From Corylus avellana (Eukaryota > Streptophyta > Magnoliopsida > Fagales > Betulaceae), in NCBI RefSeq assembly GCF_901000735.1, contig NC_081551.1, forward strand, positions 19,682,545 through 19,746,544: DNA of 64,000 nucleotides. Direction: 5' to 3'. Below, piece after piece: positions 1-11,898 of the stretch. Within the stretch, counting starts at the first letter, position 1. Each line of letters starts with the position of its first letter. The notes under the pieces were generated by a model, which worked only from the letters and a program-made list of their open reading frames with translations, had not been told where the DNA came from and did not search any database. The position numbers were made by a program, and so were the translations under genes.

Positions 1-198
1 TGCAAATTCTTTTTGCTGAATTTTATTTTGTGTTTCATCATCCTTTATATTTCCTGTTGTCCAGGCCAGTTTAGTTATTAGGCTTTGGTGTAGTTTTGAT
101 AAACTGTCGATGATCTCATGCTGTATAGAAGTTCTTGTTATGGTATGCTGATTTTTGTTTAATATTCTGATAATGTATATGTCAAACATCTATATTAG

Positions 199-693
199 GG
201 TGACATAAGGGCATTGGAGGACCTCACATATGAGAAGAGAAAGGAGTTCATCATGAAGCACAAGCTTCCTGAGAACATCCCGTTGCTCTCCTTCCACTCT
301 GAAGCAAGCATAGCTCCTGGTGTCCTTGCAACAATGACCCACATAGCCCATGCAGAACTTCCCTGGCTTCCGTTACCAAACCTTGGGAATGAGGAGCCTG
401 ATAGTTTTGGACGTCAGGTGCCTGTAGTGATTCCTCTATCTGCTGCCATGGCTGTGTGCGCACTCCACTTGCTGCTCAGGTATGGGGAGAAGAGTGATGG
501 TCTAGTGACGTGCCGTGATGCGGAAGTTCCAGGCTCGGTTGTAGTCAGACCAGACCAGAAGCTTGACCATGCCTGGATGGTGTACTCTTCAAGGAAGAAG
601 AATCCTAGTGAGCCTGATGCTTGTGAAATGTGTGAGGCTCTTCTTACTCTGCTTGTGGAGCTTGGGAAGATGAAGCAAGGAGAAAGGAAGTAA
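199..693 (+). CDS. Last coding exon of an alpha/beta-hydrolase-like (lipase-like) gene, partial
   Basis: This is the 3'-terminal exon of a gene whose 5' part lies left of the window. The reading frame is closed upstream by an in-frame TAG at 196-198 that also provides the splice acceptor AG, so the exon starts at 199 (Gly-Asp-Ile-Arg-Ala-Leu-Glu-Asp-Leu) and ends at the TAA at 691-693, giving 164 residues. The segment has LPENIPLLSFHSEAS followed by a hydrophobic VPVVIPLSAAMAVCALHLLL stretch and a late DHAWMVY block whose His could be the catalytic His of an alpha/beta hydrolase. I recall plant proteins of this type annotated as alpha/beta-hydrolase superfamily or lipase-like; the assignment is from memory of the family and the function is not established. 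Bases 1-198 read as intron: T-rich, with no open frame matching the exon. Confidence 0.6.
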   Translation, partial: GDIRALEDLTYEKRKEFIMKHKLPENIPLLSFHSEASIAPGVLATMTHIAHAELPWLPLPNLGNEEPDSFGRQVPVVIPLSAAMAVCALHLLLRYGEKSDGLVTCRDAEVPGSVVVRPDQKLDHAWMVYSSRKKNPSEPDACEMCEALLTLLVELGKMKQGERK

Positions 694-1417
694 CCCATAA
701 TTCAAAACAGGGCTTTTTTGGTCATAGCATGTCTACTTAGTTTGCTACAATCTACATGTTTCCATAACAACAGTTCAGAAGCAATGAATGGTAGCAAAAT
801 CCAGCTACTTTAGTTGTGGATATTTTCTCATTGAAGTGCACAATGGTTTTGGAGATGAGAGGCCTATACGGTATGAAGGGTGAGAGCCCTATGGGCTATG
901 GAGTATTGACAGGGTATTGGACAAATATGAACTCTTTTTTTTTTTTTTAATATATAATCTTTTTCTTCTCCCGCCGCCGGGGGGGGGGGGTTGGCCGTGC
1001 TGGATTGGGGATATGTATAGACTTAAAAGTTCTAAACATTATGCAGGACTTGAACTAAAGTTCATTCCATGTTGTTTCCAATTTGTCATGAGGCTAAGGA
1101 TAATTGTCTTTTATTTTGTACCTCATTGAGAACTTTCTACATTTTCTGAGTTTTCAATTGAAAATATTTAAAAAAAAAACAAAATTATTATTATTATTGT
1201 TTTCTTATGTTTAATTGACATCTTGAAAATATGTTGTTTGGCAAATAATGAAATCCATTAATGTCTTTATCTAACTTCATATAATTAGTAATTTTTATTT
1301 ACAATATGAATATAATATAGTGTAACTAGAAAATCAATCTAATAATTTTTCAGTTGGTTTTTATGGAAAAACAAAACAAAATAAAAGAATAAAATTGACC
1401 AAAAAAAAAAAAAGGCA
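694..1417. other. 3' flank of the hydrolase gene, no gene seen
   Basis: The first few hundred bases are probably the 3' untranslated region. The stretch then has a T run (925-938), a GC-rich patch with a run of G (about 971-990) and A/T-rich simple sequence. No open frame resembles a known protein. Confidence 0.5.
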
Positions 1418-1855
1418 AAATCGTATTTAGTCTCTAGGTTTTCATTTGATTTGAATGTAATCATTGGCTTTTTAATTTTAAAATTAAGGTCCTTAGGTTT
1501 TGTTCATATTTCTAATAAGATAATGGTATGTCATTTTTCACTTGTGTTTTATTTGACACATTAGCATCCAGATTAGTACCTAATATTAATGTCATGTCAG
1601 CAAGTTTTCAGTCATCCATAAAAAAATAAAAATAAAAATGAATAAGATCTATCACATCTGAATCCCCTATTACATTGAAACGAATGTAAGAGTTATATCA
1701 ATTGCAGAAAAAAAAAATAATAATAAAAGGCCCTGAAACTAGCGATGTCCATTATTATTTCTCTGAAAAATTAAACACCTCATGTAAATGGTATAATAGA
1801 ATGAGACCTAATTTAATAAATGATGACCTTGCGATCGATGATACTTCAATTTTTT

Positions 1856-1859
<4 letters not shown>

Positions 1860-1886
<27 letters not shown>
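1860..1886. repeat. (AT)n microsatellite
   Basis: Uninterrupted alternating AT, directly visible. Confidence 0.9.
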
Positions 1887-1887
<1 letters not shown>

Positions 1888-1891
<4 letters not shown>

Positions 1892-2110
1892 AGAGTAACT
1901 ACTCTATTTAAGCGTGACCATAATAGTACCTATTCGCTAGAAATCAATGACAAGAGGGGCCTAGATAGTAGGAAACAATCCCAAGTGCTTCCCATTACAT
2001 GATTCGACCTTGAGCACGTCCACCCACCAAATCATTAGAAGTTGGCTCGAATGCCACTAGATCACCATCCTTGGTGGTACGGATTGATATTCAATTAACC
2101 ATTGGTGTGG
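1888..2110 (-). mobile_element. Degenerate SINE-like, tRNA-related sequence nested in the long-TIR element
   Basis: On the minus strand this begins with a tRNA-like head: a box A-like TGATCTAGTGGCATTCGAG and, about 45 bases on, a box B-like AGGTCGAATCATG. The AT-rich run at 1860-1886 sits where the 3' tail would be. It shares the block GCGTGACCATAATAG with the insertion at 42661-42935. Boundaries are approximate. Confidence 0.4.
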
Positions 2111-2540
2111 TTCATAAGAATTTAGAATAAGGAGACTAATGGTATCTCTGCGGTTCCACCGTTTGTAAAAGAAGATAAAAAGAAAATCTCGTTAGATCAT
2201 CTACACGTAAATGGGCATGAACAAAATCTAGAACTTGTTAAAACACTTAGCAAAATGGAGGATTCATATGTGATGCACAAATCTTGTTCTTTTGTTTTTA
2301 TTTTTATGAATGACTTAGGATTTGCTGATATGACATTCACATTAGGTGTTGAATTGGACATTGACATGCCAAATGAGACATGTAATAAATGATAAATTAT
2401 TAACTTTGATGGTAAAATAGTAGGGACTAATTTGAAATATGAGTAAAACCTAAGACCTTATTTTTAAATTAGAAACCCAATGATTAAATACAAAATAAAT
2501 AAATAAATGAAAATATAGGGACTAAATATGATTCCCCATG

Positions 2541-2665
2541 CCCACTTCCAAAAAAAAAAAAATTAAATGCTTATGGATTATGCTATTTTAATAAAATATT
2601 TTAGATCAATTCATTGCTTACTTTCCTAGCGTTTTCTCCTTCTTCTTCTTCTTCTTCTTCTTTCT
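2541..2665. repeat. Short spacer with a (TTC)n microsatellite
   Basis: About eight TTC units at 2640-2663 lie just before the target-site copy of the following SINE. Confidence 0.8.
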
Positions 2666-2681
2666 AACTTCCAATTTGCTT

Positions 2682-2987
2682 ACCACAAGGGTGGTAGTTG
2701 AGTTGGTAGAAGAATTCCTTTTATCCTAGTGGTCGCGTGTTCGAATCCGCTTGCGGTAGTAGATGCGTGAACCAGATGCTACTTTGAAGGGGCTCTACTG
2801 GCTCACACCTTTGTAGAGTTTTGGTGACGGGCTCGCCTTCCCAGGCAGTAGTTATGGCTCAAACTGGACATTCCACAGCGGGTGGGAACCCCGATGGTAA
2901 CGCCCAAGGGGGGAAACTACACTGGTCGCCCCTTCCCACCTTTTAGATTAAAAAAAAACAAAAAAACAAAAAAAACAAAAAAACAAA
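2682..2987 (+). mobile_element. tRNA-derived SINE with perfect 16-bp target-site duplication
   Basis: The head carries a box A-like TAGTTGAGTTGGTAGA and a box B GTTCGAATCCGC, the polymerase III promoter layout of tRNA-derived SINEs. The 3' end is an A-rich tail (2950-2987). The element is bounded by two identical 16-base copies, AACTTCCAATTTGCTT, at 2666-2681 and 2988-3003, which marks target-primed insertion. The body has no coding capacity. Completeness and the perfect duplication suggest a fairly recent insertion. Confidence 0.88.
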
Positions 2988-3548
2988 AACTTCCAATTTG
3001 CTTGTTCTTTTATTTTTTCCTATTTAGTTATTGGGATGTTTTGGGTTATGACTAATTAGGTGGTTTATTTGTTTGCTTGTTGAAGGACGGGTGGTCACGC
3101 TTGAAGTATTGTCACATGAATGATGATATCCTCTTGCTTTTTGTGGTATATATATATATTAAGGATTAGGAGTTCTTTTTTTCCTTCTTTTTTTTTTTTT
3201 TTTTTTTAATGGGCAAACCACAATCAATTTGGGTGGATCTGTAAGATACCAAAAAAAAAAAAAAAAAGCCCAAAAATATGAGCAACCCCTTTCTTTGTTC
3301 TCTCCCTTTGCTTTTTTGTTGAGAATATAATCTTTAAAGTTTCAAGGTATCATTGTTGAGAAGATACCTGAAAACTGTGAAAAACAATCTAAAAAAAAAA
3401 AAAAAAATTAACAAAATAAATAAATAAATGGAACCTTAATAATGGGACATTCAACCCATCAAACCACCATACCACAAGTGACAAGTCTATTATCAACATG
3501 ACTGCATAAATATTATTAATTTATTATTATACATTTTAATTTAACGGA

Positions 3549-3634
3549 TCATACGGCCTTTCAGGTCCATTTTTGAATTGCATTAATAGATTCATACGGC
3601 CTTTCAGGTCCATTTTTGAATTGCATTAATGGGT
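3549..3634. repeat. Two tandem copies of a 43-bp unit
   Basis: The block starting TCATACGGCCTTTCAGGTCC occurs at 3549 and again at 3592, nearly identical over 43 bases. It has no coding frame. Confidence 0.9.
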
Positions 3635-3754
3635 CTCACTTTATAGGAAGCAAGCAATTCATAAATTTAAGGATACTACTGATTTTGCTTTATTTATTAT
3701 TATTATTTATTTATTTTCTCTAAAAACAAAAATATTAACAAAACGAGACGTGAT

Positions 3755-3850
3755 TGGGAGTATGCACGCCGCGAAGGAAATTTTTTTTTTTAATATTTTA
3801 ATACAAAAAAAAAAAAAAAATTTGCACTGGCGTGCATAGCACGCCGTGTG
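3755..3850. repeat. Hairpin-forming inverted repeat, possible MITE relic
   Basis: Left arm TATGCACGCC followed by a T run pairs with right arm GGCGTGCATA preceded by an A run. The GC-rich arm ends around an A/T core resemble the element at 8047-8207. No target duplication could be defined. Confidence 0.35.
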
Positions 3851-4318
3851 CTATCTTGTTTTACCCTAACAAAACACAAGCGACTAAAATTACTCTCCAA
3901 ATCATATTAATGAAACAACCTTAACTTTGGTAGTACAACATAAAAGCGTCCCCAGCCCATTAACCTATACCCTTCAATAAATATATAGCCATACTATACA
4001 ATACCCTAAATCCAACTAAGTTTATTTGGAACTTGGAATTGCTCATCAATCATTGAACCTTTTTTTTTTTAAAAAAAAAAAAAAAGAAAAAAAAAAAGAG
4101 CTGAGTTAAAGACCAAGGACGGAGGAGGGGGGAACCGGTATAGGCCATACCCCATCCCCCCTCCAATTCTTAAGAAAAATTAATTTATTCTACCGGCCTA
4201 CCCGTAGCAACAAATTTTTTTGACCCTACCCCCTATTAATGATAGTGTTTTTTTACTCTGATCTCGCCAAAGATCGATGAATAAGATAAAGGTGTATTAT
4301 GTAACATTTATAACACAC

Positions 4319-4319
<1 letters not shown>

Positions 4320-4363
<44 letters not shown>
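4320..4363. repeat. (AT)n microsatellite, ~43 bp
   Basis: Long uninterrupted alternating AT, directly visible. Confidence 0.95.
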
Positions 4364-4367
<4 letters not shown>

Positions 4368-4390
4368 TGATGTAGTATATGTATGTAGAG

Positions 4391-4543
4391 TAATGTTAGG
4401 TATCATCTTTTTATCATCATAAAGCTGATGTGACTTTTAAAATCACTATTAAATTTTAAATTAACCGTACTTGAATTTTGATCTAATGATAATTTTGAAA
4501 ACCACATCAACTCTAAAAGAATAAAAAGATAGTACCTAACGTG
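4391..4543. mobile_element. Short inverted-repeat MITE
   Basis: The left end GTTAGGTATCATCTTTTTAT is inverted at the right end (reverse complement GTTAGGTACTATCTTTTTAT), and the arms stay partly complementary inward (GATGTGACTTTTAAAAT / GATGTGGTTTTCAAAAT). No coding frame. Related arms occur at 40.4, 43.5 and 55.6 kb. Confidence 0.6.
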
Positions 4544-4549
4544 AGTACT

Positions 4550-7418
4550 CACGTATGTATATAATGCGGTGGTGTTAAATTAAAAGATGTACCATTGTTG
4601 CAGGGGTTGTACCGTGTGATAATCAAGTGGCTGATTTGGTAGAAATTTGGTCTAGTGGTGCCCTCTGTCACATACACGTAAATGGTAAATCGGGACAAGG
4701 TTGGTGAATTTATTGTATTTTTATTCATATAATATAATGATGTGGACCCCATTCTAATTCCTATAATTTAGAGCCCATTAAAAGCCTGGCTCTTCAATCC
4801 AACTACAATAAATCTTCCTATACCGAGAGGGACTTGGTAGGCCCAAAGCGTCCCCAGCCCATTAACTTGTACCCTTCAATTTTCTTCTGTGCAAGAATCC
4901 AAACCACCCACAATAAGCAACTTACAAAGGCAGATTTTTTTTTTTTTTTTTCCTTTTCTTCTGATCCATAGAAATAACAAAGAGATCAAGTGAAAATGCT
5001 TTCAAATATTTGTTGGAAAGCGACCCATTTGGTTATTTGGTGTGTCGCATCGTTCTTCTCATGATATTTTGGATGTTGTCCAACTTGATAGAAAATTATT
5101 GATTTCATTATTTAATTAATATTCTAGGTTATAACGCTTCTCTTCAGGTATGGGTCCAAACTCTCTCTTAATTGAAATGATGAGTGAATTGATAGAGACA
5201 AAATTCGAACTCACAACTTCAAAGAATACTACTCTTCACACCTATTTATCATGAATTCTCATTTCACATTGGTTAACGTGATGTGTTTTAACTAGTTTTG
5301 TTTTTTGTTTTAATATTCTAACCACATTTCCTCAAGCATTTTTGCACCCATGTGGAATATTTAACTTTTACATGTAAAGAATAACAGTAATTCAAATTCA
5401 GGATTATGTACTCTAGTGATAGAGTAAACAATTCATTAATTACTTCAAGAAATAGTGAATCTGATCACATAATCGAAACTCTAATGCCTTTTAATAGTTC
5501 CATTTTATTTTTCTTTTGAAAATAACATCAAAATTTAAAGGGTTATTTCAAGAATGCATATACAAAACTCTAGAAGTAAAGCATTTAGCATGCAAGTAAG
5601 GAAAAATAAAATATATATCAATGCTCATTGCATCACAACATGAGCCTCCTCTTGCTATTCATTGGTTAGAAATCTGCAGCATTCAAGATTGGTACCCCAT
5701 TTTTTTAGTGCAAGTCATCAGAAAAATTTAGGATGACCGTCGATGAAAAGTTACGCTTGTTTTACTGCACACTGATTCATATCATTTGTCAAGGTATGCT
5801 AAAATAAACGCGGGTAAAAGTTTTTTTTTTTTTGGTGGAGAGTAGACCCAATATTTTCCAGCCATACCATATAGTTGGCATTGGTCACTGGTCAGGAAAG
5901 ATATATTTATTTAAATTGTGTTTTATTACAACAACATGCAGGAATTAGAAGATGCATGGGTTTGCAGAAATGAGTGAGATAGAGAAGTGAACAGGTTGTA
6001 GAGTATGGGTGGCACATGAGGTGCATGTGAATGAGATAGAGAATACCTCTTTTTGTCTGCCAAAAAGAGGTGGGGGAAATAAGAAGAAGAAAACATCAGG
6101 TGGCTCCTCGCATTTAATGAATCAAAAAAGCTTGGCCCCCTTCTCTGCAACCACTCCAAGCTGCATTTTTCAATCACAATCTACATTTACATCTCCGAGT
6201 AACCGTGACATCAATGTTTTTGTCGCCTTCAATATGTCTCCTTTTCCTTTCTATATATTATTCATTTTTTTTAACACAAAAACATTCAGTTTATATATAT
6301 ATATAAGTGTAAAAATGTTAACTCTCACGTTGGAATGATGTCATAGGTGCATATGTTTTTTTTTTTTTTTTTTTTTTCTACACAAGGGAAGAGGGGAAAA
6401 AGGATAAACTACACTATTAGAACCTAAATGGAGAGAGAGAGAGGCTAATAGAAAGAGGGGCCGACTTCGGTTAAGAGCATACTTTGCTCCCGCTCCTTGG
6501 CCGATGTGAGACTAAGTTTTACATTTTCTTTTTTACACAACACAAGGAAAGTGAGGAAAGGGAGAAACGGCATAGTTAGAACTGAATAAGAGAGAGAGAC
6601 TCAGAAGCGGAACTCGAATGCAAATGGTTAATATAGTATAATTAGATTGATCCAAACCTACAAACTTGAATTCTTGTTATATTATAATATCACTAGAAAA
6701 CTTCCCGAGGAATTAATTTTCCTGACAAATATTATCTGAACCAATGATTATGTGCATTATGGTCAAATGAATTGGTATATTAGAAATTAATTTGGTTTAA
6801 CAAAAATAAAGTTGGCATGGGAGCCATTAATGATTAAACTAAGGAGAAATTACTGAACCGATCCATGGTTTTGGGCTTGTATCAAATCAATCTCTAGGTA
6901 CAATAGATGCAATTTGTATGAAATTGAACATAATGATCAATTTGAAAAGACTTGCCACAAAAAATTATAAGATAATGTTTATAGGTCATAGATTGATTTG
7001 ATGCAAACCTAAAAGTCTAAAACATAAATACCATTTAATAAATTCTATTAAACTAATAGGTATCCCACTTCCCTATATCCTATAAACCCTAGAGCTAGCA
7101 ATAAATTTTGTTCGGCAAAATGCATTATTTGCCGGTTACTATTTCTTAAAAACTTAAACTTCTTAATATTTTTATTTTTTATATCACATTAATCACTTTT
7201 TATTACTATTTAAATAAAAAAAAATTATTAAAAAACAAAAAAAATTTACTTTTTCACACCAAATATTTTTATTTTTTTCACGTCAATTAATTTCTATTGA
7301 AGTGAAAGTGCCCAAAGCCTTTGCCAAACAGGCATATTATTCTTTTTACTCAATCAATTAACTCAATGGAAAATATAGCCAAAAAAAAGAAGAAAAAAAC
7401 AATATATGAGAACTGGCT
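4550..7418. other. Intergenic, no gene seen
   Basis: A/T-rich spacer with several homopolymer runs (4936-4952, 5820-5833, 6355-6377) and a microsatellite at 6293-6304. Two diverged copies of a GGAAAGRGGGAAA-type block followed by GA repeats occur at about 6385-6450 and 6540-6610. Open frames here are short, low-complexity and match no family I know. Confidence 0.5.
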
Positions 7419-7420
7419 TA

Positions 7421-7605
7421 CATGTTGTTATTTTAATAACAGCATCTATGCTGTAGTAAAAACAACGGTTAATATTGAATCTCAAAGTTGACTTACTTGT
7501 ACAAACTTTTAATATGAAAGAGAAAATGAAGAGAGATTTTGAGAGATTCAATCTTAACCGTTGTTTTTACTATAACATACATGTTATTATTTTAATAACA
7601 GCATG
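7421..7605. mobile_element. MITE with ~65-bp inverted ends and TA flanks (Tc1/mariner Stowaway-like)
   Basis: Left end CATGTTGTTATTTTAATAAC and right end (read on minus) CATGCTGTTATTAAAATAAT begin arms that stay complementary through AGTAAAAACAACGGTTAA, and only about 50 bases of loop remain. TA dinucleotides flank both ends (7419-7420, 7606-7607), fitting TA target preference. Class is inferred from the flanks only. Confidence 0.65.
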
Positions 7606-8046
7606 TAGGTCGGATCCAAAAATATGGTACAAAAAGCAGAACCAATGCAACATTAAAAGGGTTGATTGTCGGTGATTGTCATGTCAAAGAAGCAATGGGC
7701 TTTGATTTTCTTGAAAATCCCAATCATATTTTGTGATAATGAATTGGATAAGATATAGAAAGACTAATTAACCTTTTTTTAATTTTAATTTTTTTTGCTT
7801 TAGAGGACAATAATGAACTACTTAAATTGACGCAAATTAAGCCTAGCTAGCTAGATCTCTTGAGGCATTATCGTGCAAGAAAACATGTTACGTTTTCATA
7901 GATTACTCAAATTTTGATTAACTCAATCTCTGTACGTACCCACTATTTGCATGAAATTTATTATGTTAATCATGTATCTATTCAATCGCCACCATCGATA
8001 ATAACACCTTCGCTCCACATCAGCAATCTGCACATCAACAACGTAA

Positions 8047-8207
8047 GAGTAGTGATGGAGAGAACATGGGCGTGATGCACGCCCATGTTTTTTAATATTT
8101 TTTCATGTATATTTTTTAATTATAATATTAAAATATATTATTTTAATATTAAAAAATATTAAAAAACACGGGCGTGCAACACGCCCATATTCTCTCTATC
8201 ATCACTC
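8047..8207. mobile_element. Palindromic MITE with 11-bp target-site duplication (Mutator-type candidate)
   Basis: The ends GAGTAGTGATGGAGAGAACA and its near-complement at the right end form arms of about 55 bases, each with an inner GGGCGTG...CACGCCC hairpin, around an A/T core. Identical flanks CAACAACGTAA lie at 8036-8046 and 8208-8218. An 8-11 bp duplication fits Mutator-like transposition better than other classes. Confidence 0.75.
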
Positions 8208-8489
8208 CAACAACGTAATTAGAAATTGACAACAACAATACCACTGCTCCTTGCTAATCTCCTCAATCTCTCCGAAGTCTATCAATTCCAATGAATTCAT
8301 GTGGCTTTTAAGGATATTCTTGCATATGATAAATAGAGATGAAGAGTAATCATGAGGATGTCATTCTCTTGTTTTTCTTGCATTCCTTTAAAATAGATGT
8401 GCCTTTTAAAATTATAATTTGATTAACATTACTGTTTTTTGAGTGATCAATAACTTCTAGAATTTGTACCTTATCATGAGCATTTTGAA

Positions 8490-9245
8490 GATTTTACCGT
8501 TACTATCGCGACTGTGACTATAAGTAGTTTGAGTAACGGGTTTGGCAATTCCCTCCTCTTTCCCCTTCTCTTTTTTCAACTTCTCCCACAAAAATATCAA
8601 ATATATTTTCAAAACAGCTTTTTTTTCATTTTTCTCTCACAAAAGTCAATGTCTTTTTTCACTTTTACATTGCATCAATCACTTCCTGTTACTATTCAAA
8701 TAAAAAAAACTCGCACTAAAAGGGTTTACCAACACTACCGTTATCTTTTTGCTCTTCGTTTATTGAGAAATGTTATGTGTTCTTTTAGTGCTCTCTTCGT
8801 CCTATGTAGATATTAGTTTCTAAAAGAACAAAAACCAAATGGGCCCTTATCATTTTCCTTGTTTACTTATCATGTACTTTGTAATGTGTTTAAATAGAAT
8901 GAAATACAACATATACATCATTCTGCCAAAATTCAAAGTTACTATATTTTGTTTTTTTATGGTATCAGAGCCCAGGGTTCACACGCCAACCAAATATCTC
9001 AATGGCTAAATCAAGCATATAGCCACAATGTCCTCTGCCACTTCCTTCTCCATCCCTAACATAGCACACATTGGGTTTCAATCAAATCATTCGGTTCTCT
9101 ATAATTTTGGAACTTCTACCATTGCTATCAATCGTGACTACAAATAGTAAGAAATGTTATCTTTAACTTTCACCTTGTGTATTTATCATACACTCTTGTA
9201 AACTCTCTTTAAATAGAATGAAATACAATAAATGCATTTTCTTTC
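8490..9245 (+). mobile_element. Decayed Copia-type LTR retrotransposon 5' region
   Basis: TGGTATCAGAGC at 8960-8971 is the standard primer-binding site for initiator Met-tRNA, directly downstream of an LTR-like end. An ATG at 9028 then opens a Copia-gag-like start (SFSIPNIAHIGFQSNHSV). LTR sequence recurs on both sides: TTTAAATAGAATGAAATACA at about 8890 and 9209, and the ACTATAAGTAG / ACTACAAATAG block at about 8516 and 9138. The internal part is almost all deleted. Confidence 0.6.
8960..8971 (+). other. Retrotransposon primer-binding site (initiator Met-tRNA type)
   Basis: Exact TGGTATCAGAGC, the usual Copia primer-binding sequence in plants. Confidence 0.75.
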
Positions 9246-11690
9246 TTCACTATATAGCTGATCAATGATCATCACTCCTGTCATGCACGAGCAAAATGTT
9301 GCAAATATTTTAGCCGTTTATCAAGCCCCCTTGACAAAAATGTGTGGCCCGTCAAAATCAAGGTTCACCTCCCCGGTACCCAAAATTTCCAAATTGCAGG
9401 AAGTGGGTCAAATTATAAATAAAATAAAATTACAATAATAACAGATGAGAACTTGTTTTCAACAGCTCGCAGTAGATAAGGTAAATTAATATTTTAACTT
9501 ATTATTGAGACATTTTCAGATTTTGAAGGACATATTAGAGAGAACAAGTTAAGCCAATGCCATTGCTTTGGAAGGCCAAATTAAGTCGAGAGTAGTATAT
9601 ATATATAATCTTGGTGAAAAAAAAAAAATCAAAGTTAATTTTGGGGTCATTTAGATTAAATGTGAAGGGACCTTTTGAATAAAGCTTTGAGACAAGCTTG
9701 TCTGTACGTATTATAAAGAAAGGACATAGAAAAAGGGCAAGTATAAGTAAGAATGACATTTGATTCGTCCTAGAAATATTGAAATCATTTAGGCATCTGT
9801 CCACACTAGAATGCTTTTCTGATGTGTTTATACTGTGTTTTCAATTAATTACATTATGCGTCCACTCATCTAGAATCAAGATCCGTGCCACAAACGTACA
9901 AATTTCACTTCCCTTAGCTTAAATCAATCTTCTAATTAATATTGACTTATATAATATCTTAGAATAATCAAAATATCAACCATTAATAACTCCAATTGAA
10001 ATCTACTACTTAATTTGATGTTCTGAGATCATATATAGTTCACTTTCCAAATCAATCTTCTACACAAAAATTAGCGGTAAAGATTGTAAATTTGAAGGAG
10101 AATCAAAGGGTGGTAATTCGTATTTGTGTATTGGGTTTGGGTCGTATCGATGCATGAGTATAAAAGTACTATATAGGTTGACCTTAACTTAACCCGTCTA
10201 ATTATATGAGCTAGTCAAATATTTTAACTATAATCTATTAATTTCGTATTGGTAGGACGTGTTGGGTTTGAGTCGCGTTGAAATACGAGTATTAGATTAG
10301 TCATTAGTTTGTATTAGATTTGCGGGTCGTGCCCAAATTTGTCAACCCTAGAGAGCAATGGTTGCAAGATGGTATTAAACATCATCAATTATTGCTTGAA
10401 CTTCTTTTAAGGCAGCCCTAGAGAGCAAATGTTACACATGACTTCCTGTACCGTTAAGTAGTTGTAATTCATTAAGAAGTGATCAATAATGCAGAGAAGA
10501 CGCAGTGGTACATGATGGAATGATGTAATATTATTTTGGTGAGAACCCTAAGCCCGTTTGGTTACATCGTATTCAATTAGTGGTTGCAATTCATAAAGGA
10601 AAGGGTCAATTACAGTTGAGATGCACATGTGTTGCTAACTTGCTACCTAAGTACCATCAAGGTACCATTGCTGGAGGCTCAAACCAAGACTCCAATAACC
10701 CTTGGAAAAAGATCGATCAATGGGTTCATCTCATGCATCATGTAATGTAATATATCATCACCGGCACATTTATGCATCATGAATTTTCAACCCCCACCCT
10801 AATAAATTTAAAATTTAAGAGTTGATTGGACCGTCATGTCGAGGTTACAAAATAATTGAACATAATTGTACCATAAAAATATAATTTTAAAAATTATAAA
10901 ATATATATATATATATATATATATGTGACTTTCTGGGTAAAGAGTACTAGCTAATACTATTTTCTGCCTTCATTGGTGTAGAATTATAAACATTATCCCC
11001 TCCCTCTCTCTCTCTCTCATTGGGACCAAATGAATTAAAAGGCCCATGTCGTGAATCATGAACAAGGTAACTTCTTTTCTGATCAGTCAAAGAAAGACTC
11101 TGATTCATACCAATAATAGTAAATAGGATGTAAATAATTAATACTGAAATTAAGGAAGGAGGGCAAAAGGGTCATTGTGTAGGGGTTGGTGAGGAACTAG
11201 AAAAGTGATAATTAATATATATATATATATGTTAGAGAAGAGATGGGTGAAAATGGAAGGAAAGATTAATAGAGATGGCACAGAGAATAGAAGGGTAGCT
11301 TATTGTTCAATGGAAATCTCCCATTAGCCGGCTCTGCCAGCCTGTTGTGACCTTTTAGACACTGATATATTGCTAGGGCGACTCTTTGATCATTCTCCTT
11401 AGATACCCCTAGGGTCACCATTTTTCTTTTCTTTCTTTCTCTTTTTAAGTCTTTTTCACCCTTTATGCAAAATTTAAATACGCATTATGTATGTGTATAT
11501 ATATATATGCATGTTGTTATGTACATGCATGGATGAGGATGATGATGATGATGGATGATGGGCCAGGCGTGTGGGACTGTGGGGGTCACATTGAAATAAA
11601 GCCGCACGTTGTCCTTGCTTCTTCTTGATCCTCCTCCTCTTCAGACTTCACCCCTAATAAAACCCACCCCATCACTCTTCACTTCCTCCT
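9246..11690. other. Intergenic spacer upstream of the ERF gene, no gene seen
   Basis: A/T-rich with microsatellites (10901-10924, 11214-11230, 11497-11508). A relic at about 10109-10350 is related to one at about 23383-23670: its minus-strand end reads AGGGTTGACAAATTTGGGCA, a hAT-MITE-like terminus. Upstream promoter elements of the ERF gene may lie in the last kilobase but none is certain. Confidence 0.45.
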
Positions 11691-11898
11691 CATTCACTCT
11701 CTCTCACTTCGAAGCTCACAAACAGTCGTCTCTCTACAACTCTCTCTTTCTCTTCTGAGCAGCAACTGAGTGAGAAGTCCAAAGCCTGTGTTTTTTTTTT
11801 TTTTCTTTCTTTCAACTTTCTATTTATAGTAAGAAATCTTTATCTGGGGCTTATAAGCCCGGGAACGTTCTCCAACTGAGTTAATTTTTTCACGAGCA

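Larger units (their letters stand above)
1418..2540. mobile_element. Transposon relic with long (~200 bp) terminal inverted repeats
   Basis: The left end, read from about 1424 (ATTTAGTCTCTAGGTTTTCA), and the reverse complement of the right end at about 2537 (ATTTAGTCCCTATATTTTCA) stay similar for roughly 200 bases, through blocks such as AAGGTCCTTAGGTTTT / AAGGTCTTAGGTTTTAC and ATGTCATGTCAGCAA / ATGTCATATCAGCAA. Long inverted ends like this are typical of Mutator-like non-autonomous elements, but I could not define a clean target-site duplication. The interior carries an (AT)n run and a SINE-like piece and encodes nothing recognisable. Confidence 0.55.

Noticed and set aside
2700..2760. Possible functional tRNA gene (A and B boxes)
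   Set aside because: It sits at the head of a SINE with an A tail and target duplication, and the flanks do not fold into a tRNA acceptor stem by eye.
3549..3634. CRISPR-like or regulatory repeat array
   Set aside because: Only two adjacent copies without spacers, in a plant genome; a simple tandem duplication.
6009..6338. 109-codon plus-strand frame
   Set aside because: Ends in hydrophobic, T-run-derived sequence and is not recognisable; likely chance.
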